A stretch of DNA of 64,000 nucleotides. It comes from Pseudomonadota bacterium (GTDB lineage Bacteria > Pseudomonadota > Gammaproteobacteria > Steroidobacterales > Steroidobacteraceae). A model generated the notes under the pieces. It saw only the letters and a list, made by a program, of their open reading frames with translations, was not told where the DNA came from and searched no databases. The DNA is taken from contig JANYAE010000122.1 in the NCBI GenBank assembly GCA_025355105.1, positions 62,001 to 126,000 on the forward strand, given 5' to 3'. This document shows, piece after piece, positions 9,449-18,336 of the stretch. Numbering within the stretch: the first letter of the stretch is position 1; the number at the start of each line of letters is the position of its first letter. Both the position numbers and the translations under genes were made by a program.

Positions 9449-10852
9449 ATGGTCAAGCCGCTGTTCGCTGCACTCACGCGCAACTTCCTGAGCCTCGCGG
9501 GGGTGCTGCTCGCCGGCTTCGCCGGCGTCCTGCTCGTGCTGATCACGCTGATCGGGACGCTTGGCGTGAAGTTGGGCTCGTTCATCAGCATCCTCGCTTA
9601 CCTACTATTGCCGGCCGTGCTGGTCATGGGACTGCTGCTGATCCCGATCGGGCTCTGGCTGCAGCGACGGCGCGAGCGCGCCGCCGTCGCCAGCGGTGGC
9701 TCCGCGCCGCCGCTACCGGTGATCGACCTGAACCGTCCGACGACGCGCGGCGTGCTCGTCGTCGCCGTACTACTCGCCCTCGCAATAGTCGTGATCCTCG
9801 CCGGCGCCGGATACAAGAGTGTCGAAATCCTCGAGTCCACTGAGTTCTGCGGCCAGGCCTGCCACACGGTGATGCAGCCCGAGGCGACCGCGCACGCGCG
9901 CTCGCCGCACGCCAACATCGCTTGCGTCCACTGCCACGTCGGCCCTGGCGCAAGCTGGTTCGTGAAGTCGAAGATCAACGGCCTGAAGCAGTTGGTAGAC
10001 GTCACATTCAACTCGTACCCGCGCCCGATGCCGACTCCGCTTCACGATCTGCGCCCGGCGCGCGAGGTCTGCGAGGAGTGCCACTGGCCAGCCAAGTTCA
10101 TCGGTGACCAGCTCGTCGTGCGGAGCCACTTTGGTGAAGACGAGCCGAACTCACGGACCAAGAGCGTCCTGATGCTCCACGTCGGCGGCCAGGTGGGCAA
10201 GGCCGCGAACGGGATCCATTGGCACGTCGGCTCGGGGACCAGCGTCCGCTACCTGTCCGACCGCAGCCGCGAGACCATCTATACGGTCGAGCTCGCCGGG
10301 TCCGACGGTACCGTCAAAACCTTCAAGACGGCCGCAACCCCGCCGGTCGACGCGCAGTGGCGCACGATGGACTGCATCGACTGCCACAACCGGCCGTCGC
10401 ACGTCTATCGTGATCCGGGGCTCGAAGTGGACGCGGCGCTTGCCGATGGCCGCATCGACACCTCGTTGCCGTACATCAAGCGCGAGGCGTTGAGGTTGCT
10501 CAAGACCGACTACGCCTCAGAGGCGCAGGCGCGCGCGACGATCCTGAAGGAGATCGACGCTTTCTACCGCGCCCAGTACCCGGCCGTGTCTAGCGAGCGT
10601 GCCTCGGCCGTCACACAGGCGGGCAAGGCACTCGGCGACATCTGGGCGTGGAACGTCTTCCCGCAAATGAAGGTGACCTGGAATACGTACCCGAACCACA
10701 TCGGCCACCAGCAGTCGCCGGGCTGCCTGCGCTGCCACGACAACAAGCACGTGACCGAGACGGGCGCCAAGATCAGCAAGAAGTGCGACGTCTGCCATAA
10801 CGTCGTGGCCGAAAACGAGGCCGCGCCGGAAGTGCTGAAGGCACTCGAGTAG
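9449..10852 (+). CDS. NapC/NirT-type membrane multihaem cytochrome c (six haem motifs)
   Basis: Inner-membrane cytochrome of 467 aa with three N-terminal hydrophobic segments (about 10-35, 43-70 and 95-117), then a periplasmic haem domain. Haem motifs: CGQACH (Cys134-His139, a CX3CH type), CVHCH, CEECH, CIDCH, CLRCH and CDVCH. The block VMQPEATAHARSPHANIACVHC and the GPGASWFVKSKINGLKQ segment are NapC/NirT hallmarks, closest in style to ImcH-type quinol-oxidising cytochromes. It starts 35 bp after the 11-haem fusion gene, on the same strand, so the two are probably co-transcribed. Role: quinol oxidation and electron entry into the periplasm (inferred from family and context). Confidence 0.88.
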   Translation: MVKPLFAALTRNFLSLAGVLLAGFAGVLLVLITLIGTLGVKLGSFISILAYLLLPAVLVMGLLLIPIGLWLQRRRERAAVASGGSAPPLPVIDLNRPTTRGVLVVAVLLALAIVVILAGAGYKSVEILESTEFCGQACHTVMQPEATAHARSPHANIACVHCHVGPGASWFVKSKINGLKQLVDVTFNSYPRPMPTPLHDLRPAREVCEECHWPAKFIGDQLVVRSHFGEDEPNSRTKSVLMLHVGGQVGKAANGIHWHVGSGTSVRYLSDRSRETIYTVELAGSDGTVKTFKTAATPPVDAQWRTMDCIDCHNRPSHVYRDPGLEVDAALADGRIDTSLPYIKREALRLLKTDYASEAQARATILKEIDAFYRAQYPAVSSERASAVTQAGKALGDIWAWNVFPQMKVTWNTYPNHIGHQQSPGCLRCHDNKHVTETGAKISKKCDVCHNVVAENEAAPEVLKALE

Positions 10853-10916
10853 GCGTCGGCCGGTGCCGCGAGCGCGGCGGCACTCGCGCCGAGGCCGCGA
10901 ACCGGCGAGTCGGGAT

Positions 10917-10949
10917 CCAAAAGAAAGCCCGCCGCCGGCAGCGGCGGGC
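10917..10949 (-). terminator. Intrinsic terminator of the c4-like cytochrome gene
   Basis: A perfect 9-bp stem (GCCCGCCGC at 10927-10935 with GCGGCGGGC at 10941-10949) with a 5-nt loop is followed, read on the minus strand, by TTTCTTTT. It lies 20 bp past the stop of the minus-strand cytochrome gene. Confidence 0.8.
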
Positions 10950-10969
10950 GTCAGCGGCGGCGAGCCGCC

Positions 10970-11575
10970 TTACTGCTGGCTGGCGTAGTACTGCGCGAGC
11001 GCCTCAAGGTCAGGCTCGGACAGCTTGGTCATCTTGTCCTTCATCTTCTTGGGCTGCTCGGCCTTGTCGGCCTTGAAGTCCGCGAGCGCGGCCTTCAGCC
11101 AGGTGGCCGGCTGGCCGCCGAGGATGCCGGCGTCATCGGCCGGGTCCTTGCCGCCGTTCGAGTGGCAACTCTTGCAGTCACGGTCGTGGAGAATCTTGCC
11201 GGCGGCCACCTTGGCCGCCTCGGTCGGCTGCTTCATCGGCGCGTACGGCAGCTTCGAGTAGTGGTCGGCGAGGGCGGTCATCTCGGCGTCCGTGAGCTTG
11301 CCGGCGACGGTGCACATGTCGCCCTGGCGCTTGGTGTCGCCGCGCTTGTAGCTGACTTTGGTGCACGGCCGAGTCTTTGCCTTGAAGGCCTTCAGCGAAT
11401 CCGAGTGCACGCTCGCTGAGATGCTGGCGATCGTCGGCACATCCTGCGACGTCGTCACGCCCTTGTCGCCGTGGCAGTCGTTGCAGGAATCGACGAGCTT
11501 GGGATCGGCCGCCGCCAGCGAGACCGCCGGCAGCAGCCAGGCGGTCGACAGCGCGACCAGAAGCATTCTTTTCAT
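10970..11575 (-). CDS. Dihaem cytochrome c, c4-like, periplasmic
   Basis: Soluble periplasmic electron carrier of 201 aa. A signal peptide (MKRMLLVALSTAWLLPAVSLAAA) precedes two cytochrome c domains with CNDCH (31-35) and CKSCH (134-138), each followed by the small class I fold; LGGQPATWLKAALADFK and EPDLEALAQYYASQ are typical of cytochrome c4. Start choice: MKRM lies nine bases after GGAG, whereas the longer frame would need an upstream TTG. It is divergent from the OmcA/MtrC-like genes and would suit as shuttle between the inner-membrane quinol dehydrogenases and the outer-membrane conduit (inference). A strong terminator follows. Confidence 0.87.
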   Translation of the reverse strand: MKRMLLVALSTAWLLPAVSLAAADPKLVDSCNDCHGDKGVTTSQDVPTIASISASVHSDSLKAFKAKTRPCTKVSYKRGDTKRQGDMCTVAGKLTDAEMTALADHYSKLPYAPMKQPTEAAKVAAGKILHDRDCKSCHSNGGKDPADDAGILGGQPATWLKAALADFKADKAEQPKKMKDKMTKLSEPDLEALAQYYASQQ

Positions 11576-11981
11576 GGGCGTCATCTCCAATTTGGCAGGG
11601 AATCAGATCCTGAACTTCACCGCCGCCGACGCCTGATGCTCGACGTCGGTGAACGGGCCGGCAACTTCTACCGCGGAGTCCCGCTGCCGACAATCTTGGT
11701 TTCGCGCAGCGCCCGCTCGCCACCGGGACGACCGCATAGCGCAGCGTTGCATCCACGACTACCGCGCGCGGCTCCGGGTGTGCCGCTGCCAGCACACGTG
11801 CAAGTCGCTGTTGCCGCTACGCGCTTGGCCTCGATGCGCGGAAAGTACTTACGCACCTTCCGATACTGCAAACACCGGTTTTGCGGTGCAAATTGCGCGA
11901 GCGCGATTGGAGTCAAAGGCGGCACGCGCCAGTTGAACGGGGCGCGACGCGTTGAAGGGACGAGAGCCGGGGAGGCACGCA
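11576..11981. promoter_or_regulatory. Divergent control region between cytochrome genes, with inverted GCAAA/TTTGC repeats
   Basis: A 406-bp stretch with no convincing gene lies between the minus-strand c4-like gene and the plus-strand decahaem genes, so both promoters should be here. Near the right end, GCAAA (11868-11872), TTTGC (11880-11884) and GCAAA (11888-11892) form two overlapping inverted repeats with 7-bp and 3-bp centres, an operator-like arrangement. I found no clear FNR, CRP or -35/-10 consensus. Confidence 0.35.
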
Positions 11982-14762
11982 ATGTCCGAGCACAGCAGGA
12001 TCTCAGGCACGGTCACCCGTCTTGGCGCGCTCGCGCTACTCGCGGCCGTTCTGGTTGCCGGTTGCACCGGTGGCAAGGACGGTACGCCGGGCGCCACGGG
12101 CCCCGCCGGTCCGCCGGGAGGTTCCGGTTCGCCCGGCACGCCGGGACCGGTGCTGGCGCTCGATATCTCGACCGCTACGGCGGTCACGGCGACGATCACC
12201 GGCGTCACCGGCGGCGGCCAGCCGACCGTCGCGTTCAATCTCGTCGATCAAAACGGCCAGCCGCTCAGCGGCCTCAAGTGCCCGCAGATCCACTTTGCCA
12301 TCGCCGCGCTCGTGCCGGGCGCGAACGGCGGCTCCAGCTACTGGCAGTCTTACATCAACTCGGTCGAGACCGCGGGCACGGGCGCCTGGAACGGCCCGCC
12401 CGTAGGCCAGACGCCCGCCACGGCGCAGACGCGCCAAGCCTCCACCGAGCCCGGCTTCTCGGGCAGCTGCCCGGGGACCTTCAAGGACAGCGGTGACGGC
12501 ACCTACAGCTACCGCTTCGCGAACGACCTCGGCAGCTACACGGCCGCCGGCCCGAACTCGACCGATCTCGCCATCAGCTACCAGGGGGCGCTGACGCATC
12601 GCATCGGCCTCGAGCTGCGCGGCACGGGTGCGAACGGCACCGACAACGGCGTCAACAACGCCGCCTACACCTACGTGCCCGCGACCGGACTGACGACCTC
12701 GCTGCCCGCAAGCCGCGAGATCGTCAGCAACACCGAATGCAACGCCTGCCACGACAAGCTCGCGATCCACGGCGGACCGCGCACCGACGTGCAGTACTGC
12801 GTGATCTGCCACAACCCAGGTACGACCGACGCCCAGTCGGGCAACACGCTCGACTTCAAGGTGCTGGTGCACAAGCTGCACAGCGGCATCAAGCTGCCGA
12901 CCGTCGTCGCGGCCGGCACGACCGACCCGGCGCCGAACGTCGGCTACACGATCTGGGGCTTCCAGAAGTCGCTCAACAACTTCAACACCGTGGTGTTCCC
13001 GCAGGACCAGCGCAACTGCACGACCTGCCACAAGACCGCGGCGGACGCCGATAACTACGAGACCGTCATCAACCGCGAGTCCTGCGGCACCTGCCACGAC
13101 AACGTCAACTTCGCGACCGGAGCGGGTCACGTGCAGTGGGCCACGAACCCGAGCGGCATCGCCGAGGCCGACGACACGAAGTGCCAGAGTTGCCACGCCA
13201 ACGGCAGCGCCACCTTCTCGCCGATCAGCGGCGGCTCGGTCGAGGTCGCCGCGGCACACCTGATCCCGGAGAAGGTGCTGGCCGCCGGCTACACTTTCCA
13301 GGTGGTCAAGGTCGAGCCGACGACCGATGCGGCCGGCGCCACCATCGACACGGCGGCCTGCCCACCGAGCGGCAGCGTTTGCCTCGTTCCGCCGGGCGAC
13401 TACGCCAAGGTCACGATCAAGGTGAGCGACGCGGCCGGCCAGCCGGTCGATCTCGCCACCGACCCGGGCTTCGCCAATAGCAGTTACGTGCCCGGCGCGA
13501 GCGCCGCTGCCAACGTCACCTCCGCGTCGATCAGCGTCGACGTGGCGTATACGACCGCGAACTACACCGGACCCTCCAACCCGCAGAACACGAGCGCGAC
13601 CCGCTCGCCGCCGCTAACGATCCGCTTTCTCGCCTTCAAGACCACCGCGACCAACGCCGTGCCGCCGACCGGCCTCGCCTACGCGGCGGCGACGGTCAGC
13701 GGTGCCGTCACCACGGCCACCGACGGCGTCCTGCCGGCGAAGAACGCCGACGGCAGCTACTCGAAGGTGACGCTGTACCCGGTCAAGACGCCGACGCCGA
13801 CCACGGCGCTGCTCGGCATCAACGGCAACGTCTCGGGCGCGGCACTGATCGAGGGCAAGGCGATCCGCAACGTCGCGCCAGCCGGCCAGCCGGTGTCCAA
13901 CGCGATCGTCGGCATCGACGCCTCGGCGCCGTTGTTCTTTCCGATCTCGCTGCCGGCGGGCGTGACCAGGGCCGCCCCGCGGCGGACGGTCGTGGACTTC
14001 GCCAACTGCGCGAAGTGCCACAACAAGGACCTCAAGATGCACGGCGAGGCGCGCAACAGCTCAGCCACGCTCTGCGTCGTCTGCCACAACCCTGAGATGA
14101 CGACCGGCACGTTTCCGCCGCCGGCGCCGCCGGCTGCGCCCGGGGCAACGCCTGCGCCTGCGGGCCCGATGGACTTCAAGTTCCTGATCCACGGGCTGCA
14201 TGCCGGGACCTACAACTACGGCAGCCACAACTTCACGAGCTCCGCTGCCTCCGCGACCCCGGTGGTCGACTTCGCGCTCGACTTCTCGTCGCTGCCGGTG
14301 AAGTTCCCGGGCGCGATCAGCGACTGTGAGGCTTGCCACGTGAAGGGCGCCGACACGTTCTATCCGGTGGACTCGAGCAAGGTGTTCGCGACCACGGTCT
14401 GGGGCAACAGCGCCACCGCACCGGCAACCGCCGTGGGTCCTGGCGATGACCTCGCGATCACGCCGAACGTCGCGGCCTGCGGCGCATGCCACGTCACGAC
14501 GCTGGCGCAGGCGCACATGAAGCAGAACGGCGGCGTGATCATCGATGCGGCGACCTACGGCGCCTACAGCTACCAGTACCCGACCGGGACCTTCACGTCG
14601 ATTCCAGACTACAAGGCGCAGCTGACCGCGATGGGCGGCTCGATCAAGAACGCGGATGGCACCACCAAAGCGGCGTTCCAGACCGAGAGCTGTGGCGTCT
14701 GCCACGGTCCTGGCGCGGTGGCCGACGTCAAGATCGTGCACAAGATCTCGGCCTTCCCGTGA
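11982..14762 (+). CDS. Decahaem OmcA/MtrC-family outer-surface lipoprotein cytochrome (copy 1)
   Basis: Outer-membrane decahaem cytochrome of 926 aa. A lipobox (LVAGC, Cys28) is followed by a short collagen-like Gly-X-Y linker, then a beta-rich domain and the first haem pentad starting at CNACH (253-257). Ten CxxCH motifs are present in two groups of five: CNACH, CVICH, CTTCH, CGTCH, CQSCH, then after a second beta-rich domain CAKCH, CVVCH, CEACH, CGACH, CGVCH. This split-pentad layout is that of MtrC/OmcA, which reduce metals or other extracellular acceptors. The start MSEHSRI is preceded by GGGGAGG; the longer frame begins at a poor TTG. The next gene is a related paralogue. Confidence 0.9.
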   Translation: MSEHSRISGTVTRLGALALLAAVLVAGCTGGKDGTPGATGPAGPPGGSGSPGTPGPVLALDISTATAVTATITGVTGGGQPTVAFNLVDQNGQPLSGLKCPQIHFAIAALVPGANGGSSYWQSYINSVETAGTGAWNGPPVGQTPATAQTRQASTEPGFSGSCPGTFKDSGDGTYSYRFANDLGSYTAAGPNSTDLAISYQGALTHRIGLELRGTGANGTDNGVNNAAYTYVPATGLTTSLPASREIVSNTECNACHDKLAIHGGPRTDVQYCVICHNPGTTDAQSGNTLDFKVLVHKLHSGIKLPTVVAAGTTDPAPNVGYTIWGFQKSLNNFNTVVFPQDQRNCTTCHKTAADADNYETVINRESCGTCHDNVNFATGAGHVQWATNPSGIAEADDTKCQSCHANGSATFSPISGGSVEVAAAHLIPEKVLAAGYTFQVVKVEPTTDAAGATIDTAACPPSGSVCLVPPGDYAKVTIKVSDAAGQPVDLATDPGFANSSYVPGASAAANVTSASISVDVAYTTANYTGPSNPQNTSATRSPPLTIRFLAFKTTATNAVPPTGLAYAAATVSGAVTTATDGVLPAKNADGSYSKVTLYPVKTPTPTTALLGINGNVSGAALIEGKAIRNVAPAGQPVSNAIVGIDASAPLFFPISLPAGVTRAAPRRTVVDFANCAKCHNKDLKMHGEARNSSATLCVVCHNPEMTTGTFPPPAPPAAPGATPAPAGPMDFKFLIHGLHAGTYNYGSHNFTSSAASATPVVDFALDFSSLPVKFPGAISDCEACHVKGADTFYPVDSSKVFATTVWGNSATAPATAVGPGDDLAITPNVAACGACHVTTLAQAHMKQNGGVIIDAATYGAYSYQYPTGTFTSIPDYKAQLTAMGGSIKNADGTTKAAFQTESCGVCHGPGAVADVKIVHKISAFP

Positions 14763-14796
14763 ACCGCCGCCCGCGCCAGGCGTTGAGGAGCGAAAC

Positions 14797-17265
14797 ATGC
14801 TCGCTGTGATCCGGATGGTTCAGGGACGGTCCCGGGCCGGGCTCGCGCTCGCGTGCCTGGCCGGTGCGCTGCTCGCCGGATGCTCCGGCGGCGGCAGCGG
14901 CCCGGCCGGCGCCAGTGGCCCTGCGGGCGGTGGCGGCAGCTCCGGGCCGCCACAGTCAGGGCTGCCGCGGCCGATCGGCACCGCGACGACGATCAGCGCG
15001 CAGATCACCGCCGTGACTGGCGGCAGCGGGCCGATCGTCACGTTCCACCTGCTCGATCAGAACGGCCAGCCGCTGACCGGGCTGCAGCCGGCGCAGGTGC
15101 GCTTTGCGGTTGCGAAGCTCGTACCCGGAACGAACGGTGGCCCGAGCGCCTGGCAGTCGTACGTCAACACCGTCGAACAGCCGGGCACGCCGGCGGCCGG
15201 CGCCGTCGCCTGGTGGGGCACGACGCCAACGCGCCAGGCAACCGCCGAGGTGGCGACCACCACGGGCGGCGTACTCACCGACAACAAGGACGGCAGCTAC
15301 ACCTACAAGTTTGCCAAGGCCCTCGACGCCTACACGCCGGCCGACGCGCAGGGAGCCGCGGTCACCTACGACGCGACGCTGACGCACCGGATCGGCCTCG
15401 AGCTGCGGGGCACCGCGACCGGCGGGACGAACAACGCGATCAACAACCCCGTCTACACCTACCTGCCGGCAACCGGCGCCACCACCGGGCTGTTCACGCG
15501 CGACGTCGTCAACGATGCCGAATGTGACGCCTGCCATGACAAGCTGCAGTTCCATGGCGGGCCGCGCACCGACGTGCAGTATTGCGTGCTCTGCCACAAC
15601 CCCGGCACCACCGACGCGCAGTCCGGCAATACGCTTGACTTCAAGGTGATGGTGCACCGGATCCACTCCGGCGTGACGCTGCCGACGGTCGTCGCCGCAG
15701 GCAGCACCTCGCCCGCGCAGGGCGTCGGCTACGTGATCTGGGGCTTCGGCAAGACGCTCTACAACTTCAGCACGGTCCGGTTCCCGCAGGACAAGCGCAA
15801 TTGCACGACCTGCCATCGCGCCAGCGATCCGTCCACGCCGGACGCGAACAACTACCAGAACGTGCCCAACGGCGCCGCCTGTGGCGCCTGCCACGACACC
15901 GTCAACTTCGCCAGCGGCCAGAACCACAGCGCCGCGAACCTGCCAGTCACCGATGGCGACTGCGTGACCTGCCACGGCCCGAACGCGGCCCAGGCGAGCG
16001 GCGGCTGGACGGTGGCGGTCGCACACGTAATCCCGGAGAAGGTCGCTGGCACGAAGTTCCAGTACAACCTGCTGTCGGTGACCGACCCCAACGGCCAGCC
16101 GCTCGCCGACGGCGGGCAGCTCATGATCAGCTTCTCGGTGACGGACCCGACCAACGGCAATGCGCCTTACAACCTGTTGACGGCGACGGCGTTCGCGGGC
16201 GTCGACGGCGGTGGTGTCGTGTGCCGCAACGGCGGCCCGGCGCGCCTCAGCATCGACGTTGCGTGGAGCACGAGCGACTACACGAACTTCGGCTCGGGCG
16301 CGGCGCCGGCCCAGCCCTGGTCGCTGAACCCGCTCGGCACGCTAGCCGGCTGCCCGGCCGATGCCGGATCGACGTTGACGGGGCCTGACGCCAACGGCGT
16401 GTTCACGCTCGTGACCAAGAAGACCGGCGGGCTGCCAGCGGGCATCGGCTCGGCGGGCATCATCTTCGAAGGTCATCCGGCCGTTGACACACAAAACGCC
16501 GCGTCCGCCGCCGGCACCAGCTGGCAACGCATCGCCGTCAAGAACGCGGTGAGCTACGCCAAGGTTCACGACTCCGCAGCGGTCGCGCGGCGCAATGTCG
16601 TCGCGATCGCGAAGTGCGACGAGTGCCACAACTCGCTCACGGTGCACGGCAACAACCGCACCGACAACCCGCAAGCTTGCGTCGCCTGCCACAACCCGGG
16701 CGCGACCGACGCCGGGCGCCGCACGGGCATCGTGGATGCCGGCGGCACGGTCACGGGCGTCGACCCGGTCGACGGGCTGTACGAGCAGCCGATCGACTTC
16801 AAATACATGATCCACGCGATCCACGCGGCCGGCTTCCGCACGACGCAAGCTGCGGCGCCGTTCCGCGTCTACGGCTTCGGCGGCTCGCTCAACGATTTCG
16901 GGGACGTCGGTTTCCCCGGCGCGATCAACAACTGCGAGGGCTGCCACATCGCCGGCGCCTACTACCCGGTGGACGACAGTCGGGTGCAGGCGACGACCTT
17001 CAGCACCGGCAGTGCGATCAACCCGAAGAACCCGGCGCCGCCGGCCGCGACCTCCGCGAACATGGCGCTCTGCTCGGCGTGCCACACGACCAGCGCCGCC
17101 ACCTCGCACATGTTGCTGAACGGCGGCTCGCAGCAGGTCGCGAAGGACGCCTTTGGCCGTACGCTGCCGGGCGCCGCGGTGGAGACCTGCTCAATTTGCC
17201 ACGGCCCGGGCCAGATCGTGGACGTGAAGGTGGTGCACAAGGTCGGTCAGTACCTGTTCAACTGA
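14797..17265 (+). CDS. Decahaem OmcA/MtrC-family outer-surface lipoprotein cytochrome (copy 2)
   Basis: Second decahaem lipoprotein, 822 aa, a clear paralogue of its upstream neighbour: both share GLELRGT near the end of the first beta domain, HGGPRTDVQYC between haems 1 and 2, and DAQSGNTLDFKV. A lipobox (LLAGC, Cys29) is followed by a Gly/Ser/Pro-rich linker. Haem motifs: CDACH, CVLCH, CTTCH, CGACH, CVTCH, CDECH, CVACH, CEGCH, CSACH, CSICH. It is about 100 residues shorter than copy 1, mainly in the beta domains, so the copies have diverged and may have different acceptors or form an MtrC/OmcA-like pair. The start ATG follows GAGGAG; the longer frame overlaps copy 1 and is rejected. Confidence 0.9.
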   Translation: MLAVIRMVQGRSRAGLALACLAGALLAGCSGGGSGPAGASGPAGGGGSSGPPQSGLPRPIGTATTISAQITAVTGGSGPIVTFHLLDQNGQPLTGLQPAQVRFAVAKLVPGTNGGPSAWQSYVNTVEQPGTPAAGAVAWWGTTPTRQATAEVATTTGGVLTDNKDGSYTYKFAKALDAYTPADAQGAAVTYDATLTHRIGLELRGTATGGTNNAINNPVYTYLPATGATTGLFTRDVVNDAECDACHDKLQFHGGPRTDVQYCVLCHNPGTTDAQSGNTLDFKVMVHRIHSGVTLPTVVAAGSTSPAQGVGYVIWGFGKTLYNFSTVRFPQDKRNCTTCHRASDPSTPDANNYQNVPNGAACGACHDTVNFASGQNHSAANLPVTDGDCVTCHGPNAAQASGGWTVAVAHVIPEKVAGTKFQYNLLSVTDPNGQPLADGGQLMISFSVTDPTNGNAPYNLLTATAFAGVDGGGVVCRNGGPARLSIDVAWSTSDYTNFGSGAAPAQPWSLNPLGTLAGCPADAGSTLTGPDANGVFTLVTKKTGGLPAGIGSAGIIFEGHPAVDTQNAASAAGTSWQRIAVKNAVSYAKVHDSAAVARRNVVAIAKCDECHNSLTVHGNNRTDNPQACVACHNPGATDAGRRTGIVDAGGTVTGVDPVDGLYEQPIDFKYMIHAIHAAGFRTTQAAAPFRVYGFGGSLNDFGDVGFPGAINNCEGCHIAGAYYPVDDSRVQATTFSTGSAINPKNPAPPAATSANMALCSACHTTSAATSHMLLNGGSQQVAKDAFGRTLPGAAVETCSICHGPGQIVDVKVVHKVGQYLFN

Positions 17266-17351
17266 CCCGGCGGGCGCCGCGGGGCACGCGCCTTGCGGCG
17301 ACGCACTCGCCGAAGCGGCAAGGATGAACTGGTTGTTACGTGAGGCTTCCG

Positions 17352-18326
17352 ATGCGCGATCAGCTACCGACCCAACGACTGCGTGCCACGGCCCTGGCCG
17401 TGCTCGGCGTCGCCTTCGCTGCGCTCGCGTCGGTGCCGGCGCACGCCGCCGATACCGGCCCAGCCGCCGCGCCTGCCAGCGCCTACAGCCGCAAGGGCGC
17501 CGACACCTGCCTCGGCTGCCACGACGACCTGGCGCTGCAGGGACTGTTCCGCACCGCCCATGGGCGTCCGACCGACGAGCGCGCGCCGTTTGGTCACGGC
17601 CAGCTGCAGTGCGAGTCCTGCCACGGTCCCGGCGATGCGCACGCCAAGGTCAAGGGTAAGGGCGAGCGCCCGCGGCTGGTCGACTTCGGTCCGAAGGCGC
17701 AATCGCCGGCCCCGGTACAGGACGAAAAGTGCATCGCCTGCCACCGCAGCTCGGCCCAGCACTGGGCCGGCAACTCGCACGCGGCCAACGACGTCTCCTG
17801 CGCCAGCTGCCATGAGAGCCACGCGCCGCGCGACGCCGTGCGCGGCGCCGCGACCCAGGAGGCGGTCTGCGCCCGCTGCCACCAGGCGCAGCACGCCGAT
17901 ACGCTCAAGCCGTCCCGCCACCCGCTGTCCGAAGGCAAGATGGCCTGCAGCAGCTGCCACGCGCCGCACGGCTCCACCGGGCCCGCGCAGCTGGTCAGGA
18001 ATTCCGTCACCGAGACCTGCACCAGCTGCCACACCGAATATCGGGGGCCGTTCCTCTGGGAGCACGCCCCGGTGACCGAGGACTGCACGATCTGCCACCA
18101 GTCGCACGGCTCGACGCAGTCGTCGCTGCTCAAGACGCGCGCGCCGTTTCTGTGCCAGGAGTGCCACCAGGCGCAGGGGCATCCGGCGGTGGCCTACACA
18201 CCGGACGGCCTGCCGGGCGGCGGCGGTCCACAGCGCGGTGCGTTCCTCGCGGCCGGTGGGTGCGTGAACTGCCACTCGCAGGTGCACGGATCGAACCACC
18301 CCTCCGGCTCCAAGCTGATGCGTTGA
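17352..18326 (+). CDS. Decahaem periplasmic cytochrome, MtrA/DmsE family
   Basis: Periplasmic decahaem cytochrome of 324 aa with a signal peptide ending near AHAAD (residue 32). Ten CxxCH motifs start at CLGCH (53-57): CLGCH, CESCH, CIACH, CASCH, CARCH, CSSCH, CTSCH, CTICH, CQECH, CVNCH. Length, evenly spaced haems and the final QVHGSNHPSGSKLMR tail are typical of MtrA/DmsE, which threads through the MtrB pore to bridge periplasm and cell surface. The start ATG lies six bases after GAGG (17342-17345); a GTG four codons upstream is less likely. The gene is followed after 10 bp by the MtrB-like barrel gene, the usual partner. Confidence 0.92.
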   Translation: MRDQLPTQRLRATALAVLGVAFAALASVPAHAADTGPAAAPASAYSRKGADTCLGCHDDLALQGLFRTAHGRPTDERAPFGHGQLQCESCHGPGDAHAKVKGKGERPRLVDFGPKAQSPAPVQDEKCIACHRSSAQHWAGNSHAANDVSCASCHESHAPRDAVRGAATQEAVCARCHQAQHADTLKPSRHPLSEGKMACSSCHAPHGSTGPAQLVRNSVTETCTSCHTEYRGPFLWEHAPVTEDCTICHQSHGSTQSSLLKTRAPFLCQECHQAQGHPAVAYTPDGLPGGGGPQRGAFLAAGGCVNCHSQVHGSNHPSGSKLMR

Positions 18327-18336
18327 GGGAATGAAC

